Notes under the pieces: generated by a model
What the model was told of the DNA's origin: nothing
The model's input: only the letters and a program-made list of their open reading frames with translations
Databases searched by the model: none
In this document: positions 1 to 10,183 of the stretch, in pieces
Layout of the letters: each line of letters starts with the position of its first letter
How positions within the stretch are numbered: position 1 is the stretch's first letter
Source of the DNA: Mesorhizobium escarrei
GTDB lineage: Bacteria; Pseudomonadota; Alphaproteobacteria; Rhizobiales; Rhizobiaceae
Direction: 5' to 3'
Assembly: GCF_935825525.1 (NCBI RefSeq)
Contig: NZ_CAKXZT010000057.1
Span: forward strand, 1 to 51,954
DNA length: 51,954 bases
Made by a program: the position numbers and the translations under genes

Positions 1-126
1 CATCGCCTCTACTCGACCGAAGACATAGATAGGCTGCCTGCCGCTAGCATCTGCGTTTCGCACACTCACACCCTTGCGGTCTACCGCAACTTTGAACAGT
101 CTTGCCAGCGGGACGAGGGGCAGGAC

Positions 127-813
127 ATGCGCGGCGAAGTTCTTCACTATGACGAGGACCAAGGCTTCGGTTTCATCACCGGAGCCGATGGCAACCGCTA
201 CACTTTCGTGCGAGAGGATCTGCGCCGAGAGGCGACGATAGGCAGGGGCACGGCCATCGAGTTCCAGCCGGCTGGCGGGCGGGCACGCGACGTTATTTCG
301 ATCCGTGCCCAGGCTGCCAGTCCGCCTGTCGCAACCGCCGCCCCGACTCAAGCCGGCAATGCGCCCGTGGCGCCGCAACGTTTCGGCCGTTTCGCTGAAA
401 ATGCTCCCGCCACCGATCTTTGGAGCTACTTCCGGCGGGGCCTGACTGACAATTACTTCAATTTCTCCGGCCGCGCCCGCCGCAAGGAATATTGGGGCTA
501 TTGCCTGTTCTGGACGATCGCGCTGATCGTGGTCGGCGGCGTCGGCCTCTTCATCGACGACGCCACGGGCCATCTTGACGAATTGCCGGCAGTGACGGTC
601 GGTCTTTGCGGCACGTTTGCGCTGGCGACAATCCCGCCTTGGATCGGACTGAACGTGCGTCGCCTGCACGACATCGGCCTGACCGGCTGGCTTTTTCTGG
701 CGGTGCTCATCCCAACCATCGGCTGGCTGATCATCCTGGCCTTCGCGCTGATCCCGACGCAGGCCCGTGAAAACCAGTGGGGCCCGGTGCCGGCGGGGGT
801 GAAGACCAGTTAG
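127..813 (+). CDS. Cold-shock-like N-terminus fused to DUF805 membrane protein
   Basis: 228 aa. Residues 1-60 look like a cold-shock/OB nucleic-acid-binding fold: the start MRGEVLHYDEDQGFGFI and the segment GFGFITGADG resemble the RNP1 region of CspA-type proteins. An Ala/Pro-rich linker (about 61-95) leads to a DUF805 domain (about 100-225) with the family signature RARRKEYW, several hydrophobic helices and the motif NVRRLHDIGLTGW. The protein is therefore probably an inner-membrane protein carrying a cytosolic nucleic-acid-binding-like head. The role of DUF805 is unknown. The ATG follows a GAGGGGCAGG ribosome-binding stretch. Its stop overlaps the end of the convergent next gene by 4 bp. 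Domain calls are by eye: DUF805 is firm, the cold-shock assignment less so. Confidence 0.85.
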   Translation: MRGEVLHYDEDQGFGFITGADGNRYTFVREDLRREATIGRGTAIEFQPAGGRARDVISIRAQAASPPVATAAPTQAGNAPVAPQRFGRFAENAPATDLWSYFRRGLTDNYFNFSGRARRKEYWGYCLFWTIALIVVGGVGLFIDDATGHLDELPAVTVGLCGTFALATIPPWIGLNVRRLHDIGLTGWLFLAVLIPTIGWLIILAFALIPTQARENQWGPVPAGVKTS

Positions 814-1184
814 TCCTGACCTGAGCTAGTCTGCCAAGGCTGCTCGCTCAAGGCGACTCGCTCAACGAGCTGGAAGTCTTTCAGAGCACGACCACGAAGG
901 GCTTTCTTGTGGGCCGCGATTGCGCGTGTTCCAACAATTTCAAATTTCGATCCGTCATAGGCAATTTCGTAGTCAACAACCTCATCCGGCCAAAGCCAGA
1001 TCGAGAGAAGCATCTCGCTCTGCTCAGAAACGCTGCTGATCAGATAGAGCTTGCCTCTCACGGCTGAATGTCGTTCGCAAACCAGCTGCAGCAGCGATGC
1101 GAGATGCTGGTCGCCGCGAAAGTCCGCCTGGCGTTTGTGCTCGCCAAGAACATCCCTTTCGATGGCGCGTTGTACCTCGCCCAT
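810..1184 (-). CDS. Hypothetical protein, 124 aa
   Basis: No family recognised. The protein is soluble-looking, mixed alpha/beta, with no signal peptide or membrane helix. It has a hydrophobic core around SMLLSIWLWPDEVVDYEIAY in the middle and a charged C-terminal half. It lies just downstream of leuB on the same strand (7 bp between this start and the leuB stop), so it may be co-transcribed with leuB. Its 3' end overlaps the convergent DUF805 gene by 4 bp. Codon use and GC look like the neighbours. It could be a small stress or immunity-type protein, but nothing in the sequence decides this. Confidence 0.55.
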   Translation of the reverse strand: MGEVQRAIERDVLGEHKRQADFRGDQHLASLLQLVCERHSAVRGKLYLISSVSEQSEMLLSIWLWPDEVVDYEIAYDGSKFEIVGTRAIAAHKKALRGRALKDFQLVERVALSEQPWQTSSGQD

Positions 1185-1191
1185 ATGTCTG

Positions 1192-2295
1192 TCAGCCTAG
1201 GAACTTGGCGATGATCGCGTCGCCCATCTCAGCGGTGCCGACCTCGGTCTTGCCCACCGAGAAAATGTCCCTGGTGCGCAAGCCCTGGTCGAGCACGGCG
1301 GCGATGGCGCTTTCCAGGCGGTCGGCCTCGGCCACCATGCCGAAGGAATAGCGCATGCACATGGCGAAGGAGGCGATCATGGCGATCGGGTTGGCGATGC
1401 CCTTGCCGGCGATGTCGGGCGCCGAACCGTGCACCGGCTCGTAAAGCGCCTTGCGCTTCTTCGTCTTGGCATCCGGCGCGCCGAGCGACGCCGACGGCAG
1501 CATGCCGATCGAGCCGGTCAGCATGGCGGCGATGTCGGACAGCATGTCGCCGAACAGATTGTCGGTGACGATGACGTCGAATTGTTTCGGCCAGCGCACC
1601 AGCTGCATGCCGCCGGCGTCGGCCAGCATGTGATCGAGCTTGACGTCGGCATATCTGGCCTTGTGCGTCTGCGCGACGACCTCGTTCCACAGCACGCCCG
1701 ACTTCATCACATTGCGCTTTTCCATCGAGGTGACGTGGTTCTTGCGCGTGCGTGCCAGCTCGAAGGCGACGCCCGAGATGCGCTCGATCTCGAACGTGTC
1801 GTAGACCTGGGTGTCGATGCCGCGCTTCTGGCCGTTGCCAAGATCGATGATCTGCTTCGGCTCGCCGAAATAGACGCCGCCGGTGAGCTCGCGCACGATC
1901 AGAATGTCGAGCCCCTCGACCACCTCCTGCTTGAGCGAGGAGGACGCCGCCAGCGCCGGATAGCAGATGGCCGGCCTGAGATTGGCGAACAGCTCCATGT
2001 CCTTGCGCAGCCGCAGCAGTCCGGCCTCCGGGCGCACCTCATACGGCACCGCATCCCATTTCGGCCCGCCGACGGCGCCGAACAGCACCGCGTCGGCGGC
2101 CATCGCCTTGGCCATATCGGCATCGGAAATCGCCGCGCCATGCGCGTTATAGGCGCAGCCGCCGACCAGCCCCTCATCGGTGATAAAACCACTGCCGAGC
2201 TTGACGTTCATGGCGGCGATCAGCTTCTTCACCTCGGCCATTGCCTCGGGGCCGATGCCGTCGCCGGCGAGCAGGAGAAGATTTTTCGAAGCCAT
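1192..2295 (-). CDS. leuB: 3-isopropylmalate dehydrogenase LeuB
   Basis: 367 aa from the start [17 protein letters not shown]; an upstream in-frame Met at 2343 would add 16 residues that are not family-like and come from a repeat. The enzyme oxidatively decarboxylates 3-isopropylmalate with NAD+ in leucine biosynthesis, in the cytosol. Seen in sequence: N-terminal [10 protein letters not shown], the substrate-binding [11 protein letters not shown] region, the [11 protein letters not shown] segment, the Asp-rich catalytic stretch [14 protein letters not shown], and the nucleotide-binding [14 protein letters not shown] near the C-terminus. Length is normal for the family. leuC and leuD are not adjacent, which is usual in rhizobia. 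Confidence 0.97.
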   Translation of the reverse strand: MASKNLLLLAGDGIGPEAMAEVKKLIAAMNVKLGSGFITDEGLVGGCAYNAHGAAISDADMAKAMAADAVLFGAVGGPKWDAVPYEVRPEAGLLRLRKDMELFANLRPAICYPALAASSSLKQEVVEGLDILIVRELTGGVYFGEPKQIIDLGNGQKRGIDTQVYDTFEIERISGVAFELARTRKNHVTSMEKRNVMKSGVLWNEVVAQTHKARYADVKLDHMLADAGGMQLVRWPKQFDVIVTDNLFGDMLSDIAAMLTGSIGMLPSASLGAPDAKTKKRKALYEPVHGSAPDIAGKGIANPIAMIASFAMCMRYSFGMVAEADRLESAIAAVLDQGLRTRDIFSVGKTEVGTAEMGDAIIAKFLG

Positions 2296-2313
2296 CCGGA
2301 ACCATCCTAACTG

Positions 2314-2411
2314 TGGCGCATGAAATCGGAATCGATTTCGCAAAGCATCATGCGCAGAAACAAAATTCTACAGCGTCCCTTTTCGCGGTCAAAGGACGCG
2401 CGGCGCTGTCG
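2314..2411. repeat. Dispersed palindromic repeat (rhizobial intergenic type)
   Basis: Between leuB and the RidA-like gene. Two imperfect palindromes lie in tandem: GCGCATGAAATCGG...GCATCATGCGC, then TACAGCGTCC...GGACGCGCGGCGCTGT. The same two-part layout recurs at 26017-26120, and related pieces lie at 30960-31105, 33222-33352 and 50187-50255. It resembles rhizobial intergenic mosaic elements (RIME-like); the exact family was not checked. Confidence 0.65.
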
Positions 2412-2519
2412 TGAGCCGCGGCCTTGCTAAACGCCAAGTGGGCTATGCGCAAGCCTTTGCATCCTTGTCGATGAACGCGCCTCGACAAGGTCGCGCAAGC
2501 TCCTGCACCGCCGTCGAGC

Positions 2520-2897
2520 TCAGCGCTTGAGTGCCGTCACTTCGATCTCGATCTTCATTTCCGGCTTGTTGAGCTGACAGACGATCATCGTCGCCGCCGG
2601 CCTGATGCCGCCAAAAGCCTCGCCGAGGATCGGAAAGACGATGTCGACGAAAGCCGCGTCGGTGATGTAGTAATGCGCCCGCACCACATCGGCCATCTCG
2701 AAGCCGCCATCCTGCAACGCCTTGGCAATCGTCGCCAGGCAATTGCGCGTCTGCGCCTCGACCGTCTCCGGCATCGCCATGGTCGCATAGTCGTAGCCGG
2801 TCGTTCCGGAAACGAAACACCAGTCGCCCTGTACCACGGCACGCGAATAACCGGCGGCCTTCTCGAAGGGCGAGCCGGTGGAGATCAGTTTTCGCAT
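2520..2897 (-). CDS. RidA/YjgF-YER057c-UK114 family protein
   Basis: 125 aa, the full family length. Rid proteins form trimers; RidA itself hydrolyses reactive enamine/imine intermediates such as 2-aminoacrylate. Seen here: the N-terminal GSPFEKAAGYSRAVVQGDW, the GTTGYDYATM loop, the conserved Arg in GGIRPAATMIV and the C-terminal Glu in KIEIEVTALKR, which correspond to the Arg and Glu of the active-site cleft. The central VRAHYYITD segment matches Rid proteins of the non-archetypal subfamilies, so enamine deaminase activity is likely but not certain. It is monocistronic and transcribed in the same direction as leuB. Confidence 0.9.
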   Translation of the reverse strand: MRKLISTGSPFEKAAGYSRAVVQGDWCFVSGTTGYDYATMAMPETVEAQTRNCLATIAKALQDGGFEMADVVRAHYYITDAAFVDIVFPILGEAFGGIRPAATMIVCQLNKPEMKIEIEVTALKR

Positions 2898-2998
2898 GAT
2901 TCCCTCGGATATGCTTCAGGCGATATTGAGCTGAAGAGGTGCCTTCCGGCTATGGGCCAGGCGGGGTGGATCGACAGCGCAAACCGTTGAACGTTGAA

Positions 2999-3050
2999 GG
3001 GACAGCCCCTCTGTCCTGCCCCGACATCTCCCTCAGGGGGAGATTGGCCG
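2999..3050. repeat. Partial copy of the CCCCTCTGTCCTGCC-ended repeat
   Basis: Contains the terminal sequence CCCCTCTGTCCTGCC followed by a perfect ATCTCCC...GGGAGAT hairpin. This is one half of the larger inverted-repeat-bounded element at 34592-34756, so it is probably a truncated or solo copy. Confidence 0.6.
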
Positions 3051-3062
3051 CAGCCTGACCTG

Positions 3063-3371
3063 TCACTTGCCCTTGATGACCTTCCAGACCTCAGTGGATT
3101 GGTTGAGCTGGAGGCTGCTTATATCGGACAAGGTAATTCGTCCGCTGGCCGCCGCATCGCGCAGGCGCCGGCAGAACAGGGCCGGCATGCGTTCTTGGAA
3201 AACACCCATGAAAGCGGCGACCTCATGTTTGGCCGTAATGCCCCATGCGGCGACCCTGCTAAGGCATCGGTCGAGCGCTGCCTTGGGGTCCTGCTTCACA
3301 GCGTCTTGTCCGGTCTGGCAGCCTGCCAACGCAACGATCATTGCAGGCAATATCAAAAAGAGCAATCTCAT
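3063..3371 (-). CDS. Small putative lipoprotein
   Basis: 102 aa from the start MRLLFLILPAMIVALAGC. A 17-residue hydrophobic signal sequence ends in a lipobox ALAGC (lipidated Cys at about residue 18), so the product is probably anchored in a membrane facing the periplasm. The mature part has three more Cys residues and is otherwise featureless; I do not recognise a family. An alternative start 19 codons upstream would spoil the signal peptide and is rejected. It lies downstream of argG on the same strand, about 150 bp away, and is likely transcribed separately. Confidence 0.6.
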   Translation of the reverse strand: MRLLFLILPAMIVALAGCQTGQDAVKQDPKAALDRCLSRVAAWGITAKHEVAAFMGVFQERMPALFCRRLRDAAASGRITLSDISSLQLNQSTEVWKVIKGK

Positions 3372-3521
3372 CAGGAAAGTCTCCGCCCCGTTGAGAAAAG
3401 CAGTTGGACAAGATTGCCCAAAGGTCAAGCAAGAAGCGATTGGTCTAGTCTTTGATAGTGGTATATTAGATGGTTCAAATGAAGAACCCGCCTCGGTCTG
3501 GTTCTACATATCCTATTCTGG

Positions 3522-4745
<1,224 letters not shown>

Positions 4746-4927
4746 TTGGCTGTTCCGCGACAGGGTTCTTCGCGGGCGAGGTATCACGGGCCTTCCGGGC
4801 TGCGCAAGTGATGAACGGTCCCTTGGTCGCTGCTGGCATACTGGATCAGCCCTTGTGCCGGCCAGTCGCTGGTGCAGAGAAGACGCTTGCGGTATAGGCT
4901 GCGCCTTACCTTATCCAGGGGCCGCAG

Positions 4928-5569
4928 ATGTCCTTCATTCCCGACACCACCACGCTGATCCAGTTCGCCATCGCCACCGTGATCCTGGCGATCACGCCGG
5001 GGCCCGACATGACGCTGTTCGTGTCGCGCACGCTGAGCCATGGCCGCGCCACCGGCTTTGCCTCGATGGCCGGCGCGCTGTGCGGCACGCTGATCCACAC
5101 CACGCTGGTGGTGGTCGGGATCTCGGCGCTGATCGTCGCCTCGCCGGCGGCTTTTCTTGCGCTCAAGATGTTCGGCGCCGGCTATCTCGTCTTCCTGGCC
5201 TGGCAAGCGATCACCAAGGGATCGGCCTTTTCACCCGAGAAGAAGAGCGGGCCGGAGATTTCGCTGTTTCGCGCCTGGGCGGCGGGGCTCGGCGTCAATC
5301 TGCTCAACCCGAAGATCATCCTGTTCTTCATGACCTTCCTGCCGCAGTTCGTCTCAGCCCATGATCCCAACGCGCCTGGAAAGCTGTTCTTCCTCGGCGC
5401 GATGTTCGTCGTTTTGTCGATCCCGGTAACAGCGCCGATGGTCTTTGCGGCAGAAAAGTTCTCGACCGCGATGAAAGCCAGCCCGCGGGTAACGCGCGCC
5501 GTCGACTATCTGTTCGCCGGGGTGTTTTCGGCGTTTGCGCTCAAGATCCTGACCGCCCAGGCAAAGTAG
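4928..5569 (+). CDS. LysE/RhtB-family amino-acid exporter
   Basis: 213 aa with about six hydrophobic helices. The N-terminal segment ITPGPDMTLFVSRTLSHG carries the LysE/RhtB signature GPDM, and the central AWAAGLGVNLLNPKIILFF is the second family hallmark. It is likely an inner-membrane exporter of amino acids or similar small compounds; the substrate cannot be read from sequence. The gene is divergent from argG with about 180 bp between starts. Its 3' end overlaps the convergent small membrane-protein gene by 29 bp. Confidence 0.93.
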   Translation: MSFIPDTTTLIQFAIATVILAITPGPDMTLFVSRTLSHGRATGFASMAGALCGTLIHTTLVVVGISALIVASPAAFLALKMFGAGYLVFLAWQAITKGSAFSPEKKSGPEISLFRAWAAGLGVNLLNPKIILFFMTFLPQFVSAHDPNAPGKLFFLGAMFVVLSIPVTAPMVFAAEKFSTAMKASPRVTRAVDYLFAGVFSAFALKILTAQAK

Positions 5570-6026
5570 GCGCGGAGCTTCCGGCTTGGCGCCAGCTTCC
5601 GGCCGAGCGCCCGGCGCTCAGCCAGTAAAAAATGCCGCCGACCATGCCGCTGCCGATCACCGCAGCGACGACGCGCGGATCGGTGATCTCGAAATTGGCG
5701 TCGGCGGTCTGGTGGGCGAAGCCGAGGAATACCGCCGCGACCACTGCGCCCGCCAACGCATAGAACAGCCAGTCGCGCCGTCCGAGGATTTCCGAGACGA
5801 GAATCGCCACCGCTGCCGGCATAAAGGCGAAATAGGCGACGAACAGTGCAACGAAGGGGATTGAAAACCACAGCGAGGCCTGCGCTGCCGGCTGCGTCTC
5901 GTCCGTCATCAGCCCGTGAGAGGCCAGGAACATGATGTTGAGGAAGGCGCTGGCCGCCAGCGCGGCGACGCCATAACCGATCAGGATGACGGCGAAGCGG
6001 ATGAGATAGGCGACAAGGCGGTTCAC
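5541..6026 (-). CDS. Small inner-membrane protein translationally coupled to rlmN
   Basis: 161 aa starting [19 protein letters not shown] at a GTG whose first four bases form GTGA with the rlmN stop, indicating translational coupling. Four hydrophobic helices are visible (about residues 5-32, 50-72, 80-105 and 120-140). No family recognised; no charged catalytic motif. A longer reading through the rlmN 3' end in another frame is only a shadow. The pairing with rlmN seems fixed by the overlap, but function is unknown. Confidence 0.75.
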   Translation of the reverse strand: MNRLVAYLIRFAVILIGYGVAALAASAFLNIMFLASHGLMTDETQPAAQASLWFSIPFVALFVAYFAFMPAAVAILVSEILGRRDWLFYALAGAVVAAVFLGFAHQTADANFEITDPRVVAAVIGSGMVGGIFYWLSAGRSAGSWRQAGSSAPTLPGRSGS

Positions 6027-7258
6027 GCCTCCCCGTGCCCCGCGATCATCATCGCTTCCAGGGCGAGCCGGTCGACCTTGCGCATGCGCTCGGACTCCGA
6101 CTTGAGCTGGCCGCAGGCGGCGAGGATGTCGCGGCCGCGCGGCGTGCGGATCGGCGAGGCATAGCCGGCATTGTTGATGTAGTCGGCGAATTTCTCGATC
6201 GTCTCCCAGTCCGAGCACTGGTAGTTGGTGCCCGGCCACGGATTGAACGGTATCAGATTGATCTTGGCCGGAATGCCCTTGAGCAGCTTGATCAGCCCCT
6301 TGGCGTCCTCGATCGAATCGTTGACGTCCTTCAGCATCACATATTCGAAGGTGATGCGGCGGGCGTTCGACAGGCCGGGATAGGCGCGGCAGGCGGCGAT
6401 CAGTTCTTTCAACGGGTACTTCTTGTTGATCGGCACCAAAAGGTCGCGCAGATCGTCACTGGTGGCGTGCAGCGAGATCGCCAGCATGACGCCGATCTCC
6501 TCGCCGGTGCGGAAGATCTCCGGCACGACGCCGGACGTCGACAGCGTGATGCGTCTTTTCGACAGGGAAAGCCCGTCGCCGTCGGACGCGATCAGCAGCG
6601 CTTTCTTCACCGCCTCGAAATTGTAGAGCGGTTCGCCCATGCCCATCATGACGACGTTGGACACTTTCCGGCCCTCGGCCGGCACGATGGCGCCGTCCGG
6701 CGTGTCGCGGTCGGGGAAATCGCCGAGCCGGTCGCGGGCGGTCAGAAGCTGGGCGAGGATTTCCTCTGCGGTCAGGTTGCGCACCAGCTTCTGCGTGCCG
6801 GTGTGGCAGAAGGAGCAGGTCAGCGTGCAGCCGACCTGCGACGAGATGCACAGCGTGCCGCGGCCTTCTTCGGGAATGTAGACGGTCTCGATCTCGACCG
6901 GCCGGCCGGCGCCGCGCGGCGGAAAGCGAAACAGCCATTTGCGCGTGCCATCGGAGGAAATCTGCTCCTCGACGATCTCGGGCCTGGCGACGGTGAAATG
7001 CTTGTCGAGCTCGGCGCGCAGGTCCTTGGAGATGTTGAACATGCCGGCAAAGTCGGAGACGCCGCGCACATACATCCAGTGCCAGAGCTGCTGGGCGCGC
7101 ATCCTGGCCTGGCGCTCCGGCACGATGCCTGATGCAACCAGGGCAGCGCCAAGCTCGGCCCGGGTCAGGCCGATCAGCGACGGTTTTTCGGCCGGCGTGG
7201 CGCGGGCGCGCAACGCGTCACGGGCGCCTTCAGTGGTAAGGTCGAATGAGAGGGTCAT
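6023..7258 (-). CDS. rlmN: Dual-specificity 23S rRNA/tRNA adenine-C2 methyltransferase RlmN
   Basis: 411 aa. A radical SAM enzyme that methylates C2 of A2503 in 23S rRNA and A37 of some tRNAs. The radical-SAM cluster motif CTLTCSFC (CxxxCxxC) lies near residue 135. The C-terminal ILAACGQL contains the second catalytic Cys that forms the methyl-Cys/RNA adduct. The segment [10 protein letters not shown] is the SAM-binding GGE-like region. The N-terminal RNA-binding domain includes [14 protein letters not shown]. The length is slightly above the E. coli protein because of an N-terminal extension. The stop overlaps the GTG of the downstream membrane protein. Confidence 0.97.
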   Translation of the reverse strand: MTLSFDLTTEGARDALRARATPAEKPSLIGLTRAELGAALVASGIVPERQARMRAQQLWHWMYVRGVSDFAGMFNISKDLRAELDKHFTVARPEIVEEQISSDGTRKWLFRFPPRGAGRPVEIETVYIPEEGRGTLCISSQVGCTLTCSFCHTGTQKLVRNLTAEEILAQLLTARDRLGDFPDRDTPDGAIVPAEGRKVSNVVMMGMGEPLYNFEAVKKALLIASDGDGLSLSKRRITLSTSGVVPEIFRTGEEIGVMLAISLHATSDDLRDLLVPINKKYPLKELIAACRAYPGLSNARRITFEYVMLKDVNDSIEDAKGLIKLLKGIPAKINLIPFNPWPGTNYQCSDWETIEKFADYINNAGYASPIRTPRGRDILAACGQLKSESERMRKVDRLALEAMMIAGHGEA

Positions 7259-7356
7259 CGTTGCGCCAATATAAGCGATTTACGGCCGATTACAGCATCG
7301 TGCCCGAAATGAAGCGCGGCGCATAGCACAGCTTGACGGCGGAGTCATGCAGGGGC

Positions 7357-7437
7357 GATCTTTACCTTCTCCCACAAGAAGAAGGGAGGGCCGCGCCAGG
7401 CACGGCCCGGCCCTCACTCAAACCCGGCTTTGGCTAG
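7357..7437. repeat. Degenerate palindromic repeat between rlmN and the ialB-like gene
   Basis: Contains CCTTCTCCCACAAGAAG followed by AAGGGAGGG, a decayed form of the CTTCTCCCC/GGGGAGAAG palindromes at 11627-11746 and 28112-28275. A second short GC-rich inverted repeat (GGGCCGCGCC/GGCACGGCCC) follows. The last bases touch the stop of the ialB-like gene, where it could also serve as a weak terminator. Confidence 0.4.
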
Positions 7438-7949
7438 TTGCACCTGGCGATGGACGACAGCGCCGCCGAAATGCCTTTCAGCGAAAAGACATAGGTCGTG
7501 GTGTTGCCACGGCCGGACTTCGCCTGCACCTTCATGTCGCTGCCTGACTTCATCGCGGCGATCAGCACCGGCTCCTCGGCGGCGTTTTCGACCCAGGCCG
7601 ACTTGCCGCGGGTGAACATCGAAAAGCTCTTGCCGTCGATGGTGACGGTGGCTTTGGAGTTTTCCTGGAAATTGTAGCCGGCGATGAATTGCGGCTCGTA
7701 AGACACTTGCTGTCCCGGCCGCTGGCTGACGAAGAAGAACATGTCGCCATGGTCAAGCGTCGGCGGCTGCTTGTCGGTCGGCACGGTCAACACATAGCAA
7801 ACCTTGCCGCCCGACGCCTGGTAGCTGTAGGTGCCCCAGGCATTGTGCTGGCCGATCTTGGTCGCCGACTGCGCCAGAGCCGGCGCTGTCATGGCCACCA
7901 GTGCCAGGCTCGAAATTGTAGCAATCAATCCGCGCATCGCTTTTCCCAT
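7434..7949 (-). CDS. Invasion-associated locus B (IalB) family protein
   Basis: 171 aa with an N-terminal signal peptide (hydrophobic ATISSLALVAMTAPALAQ, cleavage after about residue 26), so secreted to the periplasm. The mature part has the IalB-family features GTYSYQASGGKVCYVL, the FFFVSQRPG segment and a C-terminal SLKGISAAL...ARC. One Cys near residue 50 and one at the penultimate position could form a disulphide. In Bartonella, IalB contributes to erythrocyte invasion; rhizobial homologues have no settled function. Monocistronic. Confidence 0.85.
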   Translation of the reverse strand: MGKAMRGLIATISSLALVAMTAPALAQSATKIGQHNAWGTYSYQASGGKVCYVLTVPTDKQPPTLDHGDMFFFVSQRPGQQVSYEPQFIAGYNFQENSKATVTIDGKSFSMFTRGKSAWVENAAEEPVLIAAMKSGSDMKVQAKSGRGNTTTYVFSLKGISAALSSIARCN

Positions 7950-8173
7950 ATATGGTGCGGGGGCAGGCCGGCTCGGCGTCCTGCCCGTCGCTTCATTTTG
8001 ATTTAATCTGGGTTACCAAACGGTGAACTTCTTCCCTCAGGAAGGACATTCACCCCAGGAAACCGCCGCCATCCTTGCGCCCGTCGCTCGAAAAGCGGCA
8101 GTTGCAACGTCCCTTTCGCGACTTGGATGCCACGAAAGCGGCAAGAGTTTGACTTTTCTGCCTTATCGCCGGC

Positions 8174-8536
8174 TCAGCCGTTGTCGGCAATCGCCTGTTT
8201 GGCGGCGAGCCGATGCGCTGATGTGATGTGGGCTTTGACGGTGGTGATCGCGGCGGTCAGCACGGCGATGTCGTCGGTAAAGCCCAATCCGAAGATGAAG
8301 TCGGGGATGACGTCAGCCGGCAGCACGAAATAGCCGAGCGCCGCCACCAGGATGCCCTTGGCGCGCAGCGGCGTGTTCTTGTCCATGGCGCAGTAGTAGG
8401 CGGCGACCAGCTCCTCCATGAAAGGGATCTGCCGGGCAGCCCGCTTGGCCGTGCGCCAGAATTTCTCGCGCACTTCCACCTCGTCGCCCGGCTTGCCGCC
8501 AGAGCCGAAGAAATCAAAACCTGATTTTTGCGCCAT
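8174..8536 (-). CDS. YkvA family (DUF1232) protein
   Basis: 120 aa. The DUF1232 core is seen in LVAALGYFVLPADVIPDFI followed by GFTDDIAVLTAAI, with the usual Leu-Pro-x-Asp-x-Ile-Pro-Asp turn between two hydrophobic helices. Family members are small, probably membrane-associated proteins without a defined role. The gene stands alone, about 115 bp downstream of the pterin dehydratase gene on the same strand; an 8-bp inverted repeat (GCGCGTGG/CCACGCGC) at 8557-8576 lies between them. Confidence 0.88.
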   Translation of the reverse strand: MAQKSGFDFFGSGGKPGDEVEVREKFWRTAKRAARQIPFMEELVAAYYCAMDKNTPLRAKGILVAALGYFVLPADVIPDFIFGLGFTDDIAVLTAAITTVKAHITSAHRLAAKQAIADNG

Positions 8537-8652
8537 CAGTCTCTCCTAATGAGGCTGCGCGTGGCGTTCCACGCGCGCCTGCCAGCGGAAAATGTGGTGA
8601 AAGCGCCAGTCCACTACAAGAGCTCGGCCGTTCCCCGGCCTGAAAATCGGGG

Positions 8653-8973
8653 CTACGGCGTCGACAGATCTCCGACGACCTGACCGAAATAGCGGTTCAT
8701 CGTCGTGGCCAGTTCGAAGTCGAGCGCGGTCAGGCCGCCGGCATCATGGGTGTTCAGCGTCACGTTCACGGTCTTGTAGACGTTCGACCAGTCGGGGTGA
8801 TGATCGATCTTCTCCGCCGCCAGGGCGACGCGGGTCATGAAGGCGAAGGCTTCGGAAAAATTCCTGAAGCTGAAGCTGCGCGCGATCGAGCCGCCATCCT
8901 CGGCCAGCGACCAGCCGTCGAGCCCGGCCACCGCCTCGGCGGCCGCCTCCCTGCTCAGTTTCTCTCTCGCCAT
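8653..8973 (-). CDS. phhB: 4a-hydroxytetrahydrobiopterin dehydratase (PCD/DCoH)
   Basis: 106 aa from [15 protein letters not shown]. The enzyme dehydrates 4a-hydroxytetrahydrobiopterin, recycling the cofactor of aromatic amino-acid hydroxylases. The catalytic signature [13 protein letters not shown] is present, with [17 protein letters not shown] behind it. Two further in-frame Mets lie upstream (8979 and 9012); I chose 8973 because a GGGAA stretch sits about 6 bases before it. Divergent from the phosphatase gene, with a short shared 5' region. No phenylalanine hydroxylase gene is in the window, so the partner is unknown. Confidence 0.9.
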   Translation of the reverse strand: MAREKLSREAAAEAVAGLDGWSLAEDGGSIARSFSFRNFSEAFAFMTRVALAAEKIDHHPDWSNVYKTVNVTLNTHDAGGLTALDFELATTMNRYFGQVVGDLSTP

Positions 8974-9024
8974 GGTCATTTCCCGTGCTATCTCGTTTGC
9001 AGTCTTCAGCATAGTGCCGGATCG

Positions 9025-9543
9025 ATGAGCGCAAAGCCGATAAAATCCATTCTTTTCATCTGTCTCGGCAATATCTGCCGCTCACCACTGGCCGAAGGCG
9101 TGTTGCGCGCCGTGCTGGCAGAGCGTGGCCTCGATCGGGATATCCTGCTCGATTCGGCCGGGACCAGCGACTGGGAAGCCGGTTCGGCACCCGACCCGCG
9201 CTCGATCTCAATCGCAGAGCGGCACGGCGTCGATATTTCTGGACAGACGGCGCGCAAGCTGACGCCGGACGATTTTTCGCGTTTCGACCTCATTCTCGCC
9301 ATGGACCGATCGAATCTCCGGGATCTTATAGCGCTGGTGCCTGCCGCCGTGCGCGACCGGGTCCATCTGTTCCTCGAGTTCGCGCAGGGAAGGGTGGGCG
9401 ACGTGCCGGACCCCTATCACCAGGGGCCGGAGGCGTTTGCCTCAGTCTACCGCATGATCCGCGAAGCGTCGGAGGCGCTGGCGACGCGGCTCGAGGCACG
9501 GGCATCAGTGCCCGACAGCGGCCAAGCCTCCTCGACGACGTAG
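9025..9543 (+). CDS. Low-molecular-weight protein-tyrosine phosphatase
   Basis: 172 aa from [20 protein letters not shown]. The P-loop C-L-G-N-I-C-R-S (CX5R, nucleophile Cys13) is at the N-terminus and the general-acid loop [10 protein letters not shown] near residue 130, so both catalytic parts are intact. It probably dephosphorylates protein tyrosine or small phosphoesters in the cytosol. The start is inferred from homology; a longer upstream reading in the same frame runs antisense through the dehydratase gene and is rejected. The last 97 bases overlap the convergent thpR gene. Confidence 0.93.
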   Translation: MSAKPIKSILFICLGNICRSPLAEGVLRAVLAERGLDRDILLDSAGTSDWEAGSAPDPRSISIAERHGVDISGQTARKLTPDDFSRFDLILAMDRSNLRDLIALVPAAVRDRVHLFLEFAQGRVGDVPDPYHQGPEAFASVYRMIREASEALATRLEARASVPDSGQASSTT

Positions 9544-10043
9544 GGGCCGCCGCCGACCGAATCGCGCGACGACATCAGGACGAAGCGGCCGACACGGAAG
9601 GGCAGCGTCGAAAAATTGCCGCGCGCCGAGAGATACTGGGCGACATCGAGCGGGCTCGAATTGCGCAACCTGGCCAGCGTCACATGCGGCATGAATTTGC
9701 GCGGGTCGGCGGGGATGCCGAGGCGCTGGCAGATGCGCTCGATCTCGGCTTGCAGTGCCGCAAGATCGGGCGAGGCGGAAACGCCGGCCCACACCGCGTG
9801 CGGTTTCTTCTGGCCGAAGGCGCCGACGCCGGACAGCGTCAGCGCAAAGGATGGCCGGTGCACACGGTCGAGCGCGTTGGCGATCTCGTCGGCGACATGG
9901 CCCTCGACATCGCCAATGAAGCGCAGCGTCAGATGGTAGTTCTCGACGTCGATCCAGCGGGCCCCGGGCAGGCCGCCCCGGAGCAGGGACAGCGAAAGGG
10001 CGGCATCACGCGGTATTTCGAGGGCGGTGAAAAGACGCGGCAT
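9447..10043 (-). CDS. thpR: RNA 2',3'-cyclic phosphodiesterase ThpR
   Basis: 198 aa from MPRLFTALEIPRDAAL. 2H phosphoesterase superfamily: the two catalytic motifs HLTLRF (near residue 40) and HVTLARL (near 125) are present and correctly spaced. It opens 2',3'-cyclic phosphate RNA ends, with reversible 2'-5' ligation seen in the E. coli protein. An in-frame extension to 10187 lacks similarity. The 3' end overlaps the phosphatase gene by 97 bp on the opposite strand, so the last ~30 codons of both genes share DNA. Confidence 0.93.
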   Translation of the reverse strand: MPRLFTALEIPRDAALSLSLLRGGLPGARWIDVENYHLTLRFIGDVEGHVADEIANALDRVHRPSFALTLSGVGAFGQKKPHAVWAGVSASPDLAALQAEIERICQRLGIPADPRKFMPHVTLARLRNSSPLDVAQYLSARGNFSTLPFRVGRFVLMSSRDSVGGGPYVVEEAWPLSGTDARASSRVASASDASRIMR

Positions 10044-10183
10044 GGTAAGCCTCCTGTCCTCGAATCGAACTCTTGTCCCTAGCGAATCATCGAAAATCGA
10101 GCGGGGCAAGCGGTTTGTTGGTCGCACCTGGCCTAAAATCAAATCGTGCGGGGAACGCGTAGCCTCATCGAAATCCGGTCCCT

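Noticed and set aside
1429..2310. Long open frame antisense to leuB
   Set aside because: Arg/His/Asp-rich composition typical of a reverse-strand shadow in GC-rich DNA; leuB on the other strand is unmistakable.
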